Assembly (NCBI GenBank): GCA_008477525.1
Contig: SPDT01000003.1
Span: 3,038,001 to 3,102,000 of the forward strand
Length of the DNA: 64,000 nucleotides
Source of the DNA: Hypomyces perniciosus
Lineage: Eukaryota > Ascomycota > Sordariomycetes > Hypocreales > Hypocreaceae
Direction of reading: 5' to 3'
This document shows positions 32,659 through 42,500 of this stretch, one piece after another. How positions within the stretch are numbered: position 1 is the stretch's first letter; every line of letters begins with the position of its first letter. Under the pieces are notes generated by a model that worked only from the letters and a program-made list of their open reading frames with translations, searched no databases and was not told the origin of the DNA. The position numbers and the translations under genes were made by a program.

Positions 32659-33157
32659 GACGGTACGACTGACATTCAAACTATGTTGGAAGTCTTCCAT
32701 CAACTTCACTGTCTGGTATGCTGACCTTATAAAACTACCGACTGTCCTTCCTTAAACTTACTATTATCTTCGCATGAAAGGGCTACACTAACAAAATTGT
32801 ACGGCTATAGAATGAACTTCGCAAGAAGACTTGGCCAGACCACTACCCCAAGCCAGAGCCAGATTACGAGGACGTGGAGAGAGCTCACACTGGTTAGCAT
32901 TCACATTCCTACACATTGCCTCGCATCACATACTTATGGAATCACTTTCAGATCATTGTATCGAGATATTGCGCATCAATCTCATGTGAACTGCCGACGT
33001 GACCCCAATCACGGCAAAACGGGTGGACTGGAGGAAGAACCCGCTCCCCGACTTCAGCACGCTGCACACATGCCGGAACTTCGATAAAGTCTTAGAGTAC
33101 GCACATAATCACGCTGAGGTAACAGGTTTGTGGGCCTCGCCGAAGCAAGGCCATTGA
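32659..33157 (+). pseudogene. UstYa-family oxidase, gene 2, 3' part
   Basis: Exon 2 continues to 32,715 with F-H-Q-L-H-C-L, the first HxxHC motif. A 95-nt intron leads to exon 3 (32,811-32,892, N-E-L-R-K-K-T-W-P-D-H-Y). A 59-nt intron leads to exon 4 (32,952-33,157) with D-H-C-I-E-I-L-R, the second motif, and H-T-C-R-N-F-D. Together with the 5' part, and counting the 16-bp duplication once, the exons total 789 nt = 263 codons, so the frame is intact across the 12-kb insertion. One extra lesion exists: TGA at 32,987-32,989, where relatives usually have Cys in L-M-C-x-A-D-V-T-P. The gene is therefore inactive twice over. Confidence 0.88.
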
Positions 33158-33507
33158 ACCCGGCGAAGTGGGAGTTGTACTCTGTTAACCCGGTAGTATG
33201 CTGCGGTAGCTTTTGAAAATCCCTGTCAAGTGTTTATTTCCCCCCTTCAACTCAGGACATCCGTACGGTATTTTGTGCCACAGGATCCATATATAGATAT
33301 ACGTAGGATGCAATAAACGAGGCCTATACCCAGGCCTCAAATACAGTGACAGACAATAAAATGCATACAGTTATCTGTTGGCTGCAGCATCCCAACTTGT
33401 TGCATTTGCAGTTGAAAGACCACCTGTGTCTGTCTAGTAGTCAGCTGTTACGACCCACCAAACAGGTCATGAAATGGGCTGGTCAAAGGCCGCATGTCAT
33501 GTATATA
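33158..33507. other. Non-coding stretch between UstYa gene 2 and the hAT element
   Basis: 3' flank of UstYa gene 2. I see no gene, only short open frames without codon structure or motifs. Confidence 0.5.
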
Positions 33508-35444
33508 GGGAATGGCAGGGCTGCATCCCGATCAAATCAAATCAAATATTCTATCAAACCAACAAATAAATAAAGCTATTCCCAATAATTAAACAGTTAA
33601 ATGTATAAGGCCTGATATTTGACTCATGTAATTAAATAATTTAGGGTAGTTTTCCTTTAAAATATTATTATTCCGGGCCTAGATATATATAAAAGAAAAC
33701 AATATATCCATATAAGCCTTAAAAGGGCTTACCTGGATATATATAGCCTACAGTAGGAATTAAACCTATAACCTCTTTATAATAGTTACTTTTAGAGATT
33801 ATACTATTATATAAGGTTTCCTATTAATTATTAACTATACCCTTTATTGTAATCTATATACTATATAGCCTAGCTAGCCTTTAATATAAATCTAGCCCAG
33901 TAATGCCGCTTTATATATATCGCGATATTATGTATATTACTGCTACTTAAATGTATTAATAATATAACTTTATTTGCATATATGCCTTTAATATAATAAG
34001 TCTTTTAATTTTTAATTTATCTCTTTATCGCAGTATCTTATTGCAATTTAAAAATGCCTTTAAAGTTATCTCTTTTTCTATTTTTCGCCTTAATAGCTGT
34101 AAAACAATTAAAGATATCTTAATAGCAATTTAGCGCGGTTGCTGCTTTATCCCTAATAAATTAGTATTATGAAAAGGATTATAAGGCTATATAAGCTGGA
34201 TTAAAAAGGAAAGGCGATTTATATAAAAAATCCTTGCCGGCAATGCTTTAAGTATATTATTTTAGATTTTTATCCTTTTCTATATTAATTTTTATAGGTA
34301 AATGCTTTTAAATTTACTGCTGCTATAATAAAAAGGGGGCTATTTTAAAGCTATTTAAAGTATTAATAATAACCTCTACAATTAATTACTTTAAAAAACA
34401 GTATAAAATATTAAAATATAATACTATTAATTCAAATATAAGTTCTGATTTTAATAATATTACCCTGCCCCCTATTAAGCAATAGCAATAAAATATTAGA
34501 TTAATTCTGCAGTTATATATATAAAGAGTTTATAAGCTTTGCGTTATATATATTATTAGTGCTAATCTACTATTCAAAGCGCCTAAAATTAAATATCTTT
34601 AATTTATTATATATTAAATAAACCTTAATTTGATATAGTAAATGTCTTAAAGTAAAATAAGTTATTGTAATTCCTTTAATATAGTATTCTCTTTTAAAAA
34701 CGGACTTATTAAAGCAGAGCTTTATACTTTATTATTATAAATTTATTTTAGTTTTAATTTATAGATTTCCTTAAATTAAAATGCAATAATAGTAGTTACT
34801 AGCCACTTCTTTAACCTATATAGTTATTAATAATAATATCTTTTTACTCTCTAATAGTAGCCTGGAAGTTATATAAAGGAGAATCTTATATATACTTTTT
34901 AGTAAATTATCAATAACTAGAATCTTACTAATCGAATTAATATAGTTATTTCTAATAATATATTAAATAATAATATATATATACAGTATTTCTTTTATAG
35001 TTTAGATTTATAGCTAACCGAAAATAATGCATTAAAGAGGCGTATATAATATTACAGGTATATTTTAAATCTTATTAGCCAGGCCTTTTTATTTAAAGAG
35101 GATTATAAAGCTTTTAAATAAAAATTACAACTTTATATTATCGCTAATCGCCTTAATAATAATCTTCGCTATTAAAAATTCCGGGGTCCTATTAATAAGC
35201 TTTATAATATTATTATATTTATTTATTCTTTTCTTTAGCGAAGTGAGCGTTTTAAGGAGCTTGCCTAGGAATCTGACAAGAATAATGACTTCCGAATCTT
35301 TAGCGAATCTGCATTTAAATTAAAGTTTATTTTTAATAACGAGACGAGATAGAATTCAATATATCTAATAATTAAACGAGTATTATTAAAGCGGCAGTAT
35401 ATCTAGAAATTCCTATATAAAGATAACTTTAAAGAAGGCTAAAT

Positions 35445-35649
35445 TGTTACGGGTCAGACCCAATTAGGAAGGACCTCGGCTATGCCGAGCCCGGCACCAC
35501 AATTCCCCACATCTCCCGGACCAGCTAATACAGATGTATATATATCGGGCACCGCGCACAAGCCCTAGGCCTACGCGCACATATACCACTGCCCTACAGA
35601 TCGATATATATAGCTAGATAGCTCCCTTTTCTATTCTCTCGCTCCTTAG
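35445..35649 (+). repeat. LTR, family B fragment
   Basis: It starts TGTTACGGGTCAGACCC and matches the RIP-altered LTR at 10,784-10,990. It is cut on the right by another LTR-like element that starts at 35,650. It lies within the hAT transposase relic. Confidence 0.7.
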
Positions 35650-36057
35650 TGTGACGATCCGGGTTGATTCTCAAGGGATAAACCGAGGCTTGTGGGTTTA
35701 TGTTGACAGAGAGGTTAGGGATAAATACTAAGTAGGGTAATGTAGTTACAATTCTATAGAATAGGCGGTTCTAGTAAATGCAATTAGTTAACAACTATTT
35801 AAATAACTATACTAAATAAGTAATAAGCCAGTTATATATATATAAAGGAAATCTATATATAATTATTGATCTTTTAGTAAACGTTGCTGCGATTACTGTA
35901 ATAATATAGTGATTGAGTAAGTAATTACACTTTTTAGTATAGTGAGTATTTAAGTGATTACTTTTAGCGCAGTGATTACTTTTTGATAATTGGTTAGTGT
36001 AACCGATATTCTCCCGTGCCCCTATGACCTGGTCTTCGATATGGTCGGGTCGTGACA
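35650..36057 (+). repeat. LTR-like element, family C (solo)
   Basis: The 408-bp segment starts TGTGACGATCCGGG and ends GGGTCGTGACA; the ends form a short inverted repeat, as LTR ends do. No second copy is in the window and the flanking pentamers (cttag / agaag) do not match. The hAT reading resumes directly after it. Confidence 0.6.
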
Positions 36058-36869
36058 AGAAGCTTAATGTTTATTATACCCAGCTTAAAGAATCGCCTCT
36101 ATTTGCAGCAGAGTTATTCTATACCTAGGCTTAAGTATTAAATAGCTAGAGAATTGTTAGAATAGCAAGGACTAGCTTATATAGCTTTATAATGCTAAAG
36201 ATAGTCTTACTATATACTAGGAGTGTTAGTATTATAACCAGGATAATAAAGGTATACCTAATTCAAATCCAATACTAAAAAACTCTTTTCTAGTATTAAG
36301 GAAAGATAAAGAAAAGAGTTGCTATTAATAATAGCTTAATTGCAAAACAGTAAAACTATCTAATAATAGCTTTAAGCTTAAGAAATATTATTGCCTTAAC
36401 TTGCCTTAAAAGGTTAATAACCTAATGTAATAGTAGATATTATATTAGTATATATTTCTAACCCTTAGTAAGCTTGCCTTTAATATATTGGCAATTCCTG
36501 CTATAGTGGCTGACTATAAACGAGCTTTTAGTCTTACTAAGTTAATATTAACCTTTTAGCGACTTTCTATAAAGCTATTCATACTTGAGAAGGTATAATG
36601 CTTAAAGAATTAGCTGCAAAAAGGTGCAATTACACTTAGAGGGAATTTTGTTTTTAAAGGGGAGAAGCAGAGTTATTAAATTAGTATTAATACTAAGGAA
36701 ATTAAAAGATAAGGGCATTAACGAATTGGGAATAGTATCACCTAATTAAATATATTAAATCAAATCAAATCTGGTTAAACAGTTAAATGTGGGATCGAAA
36801 TTCGATCAAACAGTTAAATATAGGGTCCAGATTTGCTTTGTTTGATCGGGATGCAGCCCTGGGGAATGG

Positions 36870-38232
36870 TCGGGATAAGGGAACATTTCGTCATCAGGAC
36901 CAACGTCTTGTTGCCTGCCATAGTCATATCTCATGAACAGACAGTCGAGACCGCAGGGCCCACCCAGCACATGAGTACGTCCTTCCTCATGCAGCTTCGT
37001 CTATATTCAAGATGTGATCATGAGGGTATTATTACGAATGTGCTAATTCCTTCTTATCGCGTCCCAACCTCCAATACTTAGCAGTTGATATGCTGATCGA
37101 ATATTGAGCTTCCAGCTAGCTGATGATCATCTACAGACCACAATTGTTTCAAGGAGAGAGTTCTGCTACCAGGGTAAATGAAGCTCCCACATAAGTGCCA
37201 TCGAGCCACCGCGTAGCTTCTAGAAATACACCCAGAATTACGTAAAACACGCCAGAACATATGTTACAGGCTAGTGTTGGCTCACTTCACTGGAGTATGC
37301 CAAGAGCTTTGGAAACTTTGTGGACAGATTATGAATCGGATAGAATCATGAGCTAAGGGGGGGGGCCGCGAGGGCAGATGGCCCTCATCCCTGGTGAACT
37401 TTTGCGTGTTTTTTTTGGGGTTGCGGAGACGCCGCGGTCCATCCAAAAATGACGAGATACTTCTTATGTCTATGATGATGGGACGGAATTGGAGGGTCGG
37501 TTAAGCACAGTTTCTTAAGAGCTGTTGGCTGCTGTTTACTGCGACATGCCAAGAACTGTTAGCTATCTATGCCTACGTAACTGGAAGCTACATGCAGTAA
37601 ATAATGTGATATACGGGGTTACCCTTCATGATATAGTATACAATACAGGTAATATTTTAAGTTTAAATTTCGTTTTATTATATGATTTACGTTTATTAAC
37701 TAGATTTCTATTTCATATAGCGAATTAAGATTTTATAGTTGACTGTCATTAGATGATATAAGTATATAGAGTATGTATTTAGTATAAATATGTGTTTGGG
37801 TTTAAGTAAACAACAGTAATAATGTGTCTTTATATTAATTTAAAGTTAGATTATCACTAATATTGGTATTATAATTATGATAATTATTACTAGATTTTAT
37901 TATTTAATTAAATATAATATTTACTAGAATACAAACATGTCCCTTATACATCACCTTTTTTCTAAGCTTTATTAATTAAATTAGATAATACCACCCCTAA
38001 TCCTTTACTCGTAACAGATCCAATTTTAGCCCATCATACGGTATTAAGACATTTCCATTATTAATCCATACTGCCAGCCTTAATTATGCTTTGTTAATGC
38101 AACTCAGAGCAAAGTATAAGTAGGGGCTCTCTACCCTCTTCGCCCTGGATTTCGTCAAGCTCTCTTCATAGCAGCCATCACCTTGCTCATCACTTTACTA
38201 CTTACTGTAACCACCAACCTCTATCCATAATC
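36870..38232. other. Intergenic region upstream of the repeat-peptide gene
   Basis: 36,870-37,600 has ordinary composition but no recognisable gene; short open frames on both strands have no motif or splice support. 37,640-38,000 is AT-rich. The last ~200 bp are the presumed promoter and 5' leader of the gene at 38,233. Confidence 0.5.
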
Positions 38233-38777
38233 ATAAAGTTCTCGAATTTTCTCCTGGCCGCTGCTGCTAGCGTTGCCTCTGCTGTCCCAATCACGGCTGA
38301 CGTAGATACCAACTTCTTCTCCCCTGCTACTTGGGCTATCATTGTTGCTAGCTATGAAGACAGTGATGTCGTTAAGCAATTTAAAAAGCGTGCCCTTGCT
38401 GCTGACGCGGATACCAACTTCTTCTCCCCTGCTACTTGGGCTATCATTGTCGCTAGCTACGAAGACGGTGACGTTGCTAAGCGATCTGTCAAGCGAGGCG
38501 CTGTAGTTGCCCGATCCATTGATGAAGCTGTGTCCCTTCTTAAAGAGCGTGTAAGTTTTAACATCTTTTGGCACCTTGTTGCCTGTTCATCCCAACAGTG
38601 GAATGGGAAAAATACTAATCTGTTGGGAACTAACAGGCTCCCGAAAATGCAGACATTATCCTTCCTGTTGCTTACATCCTCCTTGCGAAACCAGTAAGTT
38701 AATCATCGTATGACTATAAACCTGTTTTATATCGCTAATGTTAAATCTTCGCGAACTGGAAGGATGAGAGCGATTAA
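38233..38777 (+). pseudogene. Secreted Kex2-site repeat protein; candidate RiPP precursor, start codon lost
   Basis: Exons 38,233-38,550, 38,637-38,693 and 38,763-38,777 (introns of 86 and 69 nt with GTAAGT donors) give a 129-codon reading. It opens with a signal peptide (K-F-S-N-F-L-L-A-A-A-A-S-V-A-S-A). Two 35-residue units share the 19-residue block that begins D-T-N-F-F-S-P-A-T-W-A-I-I. Dibasic sites follow the units (K-K-R, and K-R-S-V-K-R). Secreted repeat precursors with Lys-Arg sites, cut by Kex2, supply the core peptides of UstYa-dependent RiPPs, and two UstYa genes are neighbours. The first codon reads ATA where the pattern calls for ATG (38,233-38,235), and no other in-frame ATG precedes the repeats. 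It could instead be a small secreted effector. Function is inferred. Confidence 0.7.
38299..38508 (+). repeat. Two-unit, 105-bp tandem coding repeat
   Basis: The sequence gataccaacttcttctcccc recurs at a spacing of exactly 105 bp (38,305 and 38,410). Over the shared 19-codon block the two units differ at two positions, both silent (GTT/GTC and TAT/TAC). This points to selection or conversion at protein level. Confidence 0.85.
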
Positions 38778-39554
38778 GCTCATATTTCTCTGCCAATCTC
38801 AAGACTGGGAAAGCATAGGACAAGTCGGTGGATATTCAGAGGCCAATTGCCGTGAGACAAGGTGGCTAAGATTGCCAAGTAGTGTTATAAAAGAGCACAC
38901 TCTTTTACGCTGGGAAGGGACAGTCATTACTACGGAAATACATACACTCGTTATATATTTGCTATGGTCCAGAGTGATGTACTTGTTTTACTGGGCTGAT
39001 CCCGGATGGATATGGTGTATACTCGGAACAATGTTCGGGGCAATGGACGAATCAAGGAGGGATCGTACAACTCCAAGTTGAGCTAAAGGGACAGTGATAT
39101 AATAACTGTGCTCCGTAAAAGCCGAGGGGGTGTAGTTATAGCCCGCCAAAGTTCCTCACTAGCGTAGGTACTAGCCAGTTGGAGTCCAATATTTACATTG
39201 TACGATCTACTTCGTATAATGCATCATTAATGTAACTCGATTACTCAATGACTCCATAATGTCCGACCAACAGAAGCATCATTCTTTAGTTTATCCATTT
39301 AGGAAACCGATTGAGACTGTCACAATATGGCACCAGATTGAAGATATAATGTCAGACCAAAATCCAGCAAAATATGAACCAACATCCTGTTGGAACATTA
39401 CAACGGTATTAAACGAGTGAATCAGTAAAAAATTGTAAACTTGACACAAGATTCAAGGTAGCGTGTACTAAAGCAACTCGAAAGACCTAAAAAAATCGGG
39501 TGAATAATAGCAATCTCGACATGCGATAAACACAGTCGCCGCCCCATTATCCTC
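38778..39554. other. Convergent intergenic region
   Basis: The 3' ends of the repeat-peptide gene (plus) and the ABC transporter (minus) face each other here. A 123-codon open frame on the plus strand (38,710-39,081) overlaps the last intron and exon of the peptide gene and has no motif, so I leave it out. Nothing else seen. Confidence 0.5.
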
Positions 39555-42500
39555 TCAGACCGCATCTTTTCTCATTGTTGTGCTCCCTGTCACGCCAATG
39601 ACCTTCCCAGCATGCAGCTCCACAACAAGATCCGCATCTCGAATAATATCGACTCGGTGGGCTATGACAACGGTAGTGCAGCCAGAAAACGCTTCCGTCA
39701 TTATAGTTTGCATGCATGCTTCCGTGTCACGATCCACGCTACTTGTAGCCTCGTCCATGAGAATAATCCGACTCCTAGTGCTTGTGTGGTGCAAAAGAGC
39801 ACGAGCAAGGCAAAGGAGTTGCCTTTGACCATGTGAAAGCCCGATGGTTGCCAAGTCGGCATCGAGGCCATCTCTGGCCCTAATTACTTCCCAAAGACCG
39901 ACACGGGATAGCGCAGCTATCATGTCCCCGTCTGAGACCGAACCTGAATCTTCTGGGGAGAACGGATACAGATTGGCACGAAATGATCCGGGGAGATAGA
40001 TAGCGTCCTGGGTAATGGTGGTAATGCGGGAGCGGAGGTGCTGGCGGGTAATGGCAGTGATCTCGACGTCGTCTATCAAGATAGAGCCAGAAAACTCGAT
40101 CAGGTGAAGAAGAGTCAGGATAAGTGAACTCTTCCCACTTTTAGAATGATATTGTCAGTAATCTCAAAGCCTTTGTGGGTGAATTAGAAATACAGATACC
40201 TCCCAGTTCGACCCACAATGCCGACCTTTTGGCCTGGCTGAATGACAAGAGAAACATCATCAAGTACAAACTTTTCGGCAGCATCTTGAATACTGTACAT
40301 ATATCAGCAATCGACTCTAATATACCCTTTTTCTTCAAACTTACTTGTATTTGGCACTGACATGACTAAGCTCGATCTTGCCACGTGTTGGCCAATCTTC
40401 AGGAGGTTGAGCGGGCTCATATGGCTCGTCCTCTACTGGAGTGTCAGCGACGTGTTTCTTCAGGCGGGCGATGGCACCCAGTGATGTCTCCAGCTTAGTC
40501 CAGGAGTTAATCAATTCGGATAGACTTTGGCTGAACCCAATAATATTAATCAAGGCCAAACCAACAGCACCCTGGGTCGTTGTATGTGTGAAATTCAATG
40601 CAAACGCTACCAGCAGTGTAGCAATACATAGCACAGATATGTCTAGAACCAGCGTTAGCCAGCGTTGGATACAAAACATCAAGTAGTATGGTTTCTGCGA
40701 ATAGTTGAGGAGCCGCAAACTATGAGCAAGGAACTTCGATTGCCAGTGAAAGGCACGTATATGCTGCACGCCTGTGGCTATCTCTGTGAACTGTGTATAG
40801 ATTGGTGACTTGGCTTCAAGGTCGAGATGCCGCATTTGGCGGGACGTTCGTAGGTAGTATCTCTGCAGAAAGTATAGGGCTACTAGAAAGAATGGAATAG
40901 TAGCTGCCGTATACTGAGCTCCAGAGGCAATAATAGCGACGTCGCATAAGATGACGAATGTATCTAGAGCAGTCAGTGGTCCTGTCTAAATGTGACTTCT
41001 GAGAAGAGTTATCATACAACATGTCAATTCGAAAACAGACATTGGGAGCACCTGGTTAACTAGAGTCATGTCTTGACTGAATCTGTTATACTTTCTTTTA
41101 GCAAGAGTACAGGAAGCTATCAATAGTAGCGCTTACCTATTGAGTATTGTTCCAGTATCTGTCATGGAAAAATACCACAATGACGCCCTGAACAACCATC
41201 AAAACCTCCACTATGCTTGATATATAGGGGAAGCAAACCTTATCACAGTGTCTAGCAGCAGTCGGTGGAGATTCTCAGCAGATTTGGGCACGAGCTTTAG
41301 CAAAAAGAATCTAAAAGACCATGAGCCAGTTATCATGACCTAACCGGAGAGGTCTTACCCGACTGCGGAGAATGCCGTCAGACATGACAATACTGCCCAG
41401 GCGGCATACCCAGCAAAATACCAATTATTTTCTGGATCAGTCTCAAGCCATATGCGAATCCAGATCTCTGTTATCAAGTCAGCGGCGGAATACAGGTTGG
41501 AGTTACGCAGACGAATCTGGTGGAGATGCTGACCTGGCATTTTAGTCGCAATAATGAACGCAGCTGCTAACAGCAGAAACATTGCAAACGGCAATTTTCC
41601 AATAGATTGAAGGTAGAAACCATACAAGGTCAGATCGCCAACCTGGTGCTCTAAAGCTCTGTTGTTGTCCATACCAGTAGGAGTCTTGCCTACTTGGACT
41701 TGACGCTCGGACTCCTGAACTCTTTCCGTTGGTTTGATCGTCTCGGTGACGTTTTCCGTCCGTTGAAGCCTGTCGATGTTTTTCCTTGTAGACATTCTGC
41801 CTTGAGTGTCGAGCGTAACGACTGTATCAGCCCAGGCAAGTTGCTCAACTAGACACCAAGCACTGTAAATAAGGTTGAATACTAGTAGGAAGTATTGCCT
41901 ACCAATGTGAGTAATCAAAATGACAGTAGATCGGCATTTTCGCAGAATTCCTTCCTCCCCGAGCAGCCGACTGAATGACGCGTTTGCCGTCTTACGATCT
42001 AAAGCACTGAAAACATCGTCCAGCAATACGATTTGTTTTCGAGAGTAGACGGCTCTTGCAAGTGCCTAGAAATTGTCAGCTTGTAAACGTGAATCCAAAA
42101 AGACCAATCCTCAGCCACATACAACACGTTGCCGTTGGCCACCACTCAGGTTAGAGCCGCCACTGCCAGCGTGAGATTGGTCACCTTCAGGTAGCTGTCT
42201 CATATCTTCATCTAGTAAGCAAGCATGCATTATGGTTTCGTACCAGGCCAAATCGAGTTGCTCTTGACCCAGGACGTTGTCGCGGATAGAGGTATTCTGT
42301 AGCCAAGAGGTCTGGTCACAATATGCAACGTCTGCATGCTTGACGTGTACAGAACCTTGGCACAGATAGGCCTCGCCGAGAATTGCCCTTAAGAGCGTTG
42401 ATTTCCCCGAGCCAACAGGTCCAACCACCATAGTTAAACTTGACTGTGTTAAATTGAGGTTGATGTCGTGGAGGATGGGTTCAGTCTCCTTTCCAACCGC

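Larger units (their letters stand above)
33516..36861 (+). mobile_element. hAT-family DNA transposon, RIP-degraded
   Basis: Terminal inverted repeats CAGGGCTGCATCCCGATCAA (left) and its reverse complement (right end at 36,861) are flanked by a perfect 8-bp duplication GGGAATGG (33,508-33,515 and 36,862-36,869), the hAT hallmark. The interior is AT-rich and full of stops. The plus strand still decodes to a transposase tail: Y-Y-T-Q-L-K-E-S-P-L-F-A-A-E near 36,080 and I-P-A-I-V-A-D-Y-K-R-A-F-S-L-T-K near 36,510, standing for the hAT dimerisation region (A-E-C-E-R-x-F-S). LTR pieces at 35,445-36,057 interrupt the transposase. Confidence 0.88.

Noticed and set aside
36833..37260. Possible genes right of the hAT element (short frames on both strands)
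   Set aside because: Part of the plus frame starts inside the hAT terminal repeat, and neither strand shows a family motif or splicing that extends it.
38221..38574. A 117-codon open frame on the minus strand opposite the repeat-peptide gene
   Set aside because: It is the antisense shadow of the repeated coding exon. The plus strand gives a signal peptide, exact 35-codon repeats, dibasic sites and good splice sites, whereas the minus frame has no motif.
38710..39081. A 123-codon plus-strand open frame downstream of the repeat-peptide gene
   Set aside because: It overlaps the last intron and exon of that gene in another frame and carries no motif.
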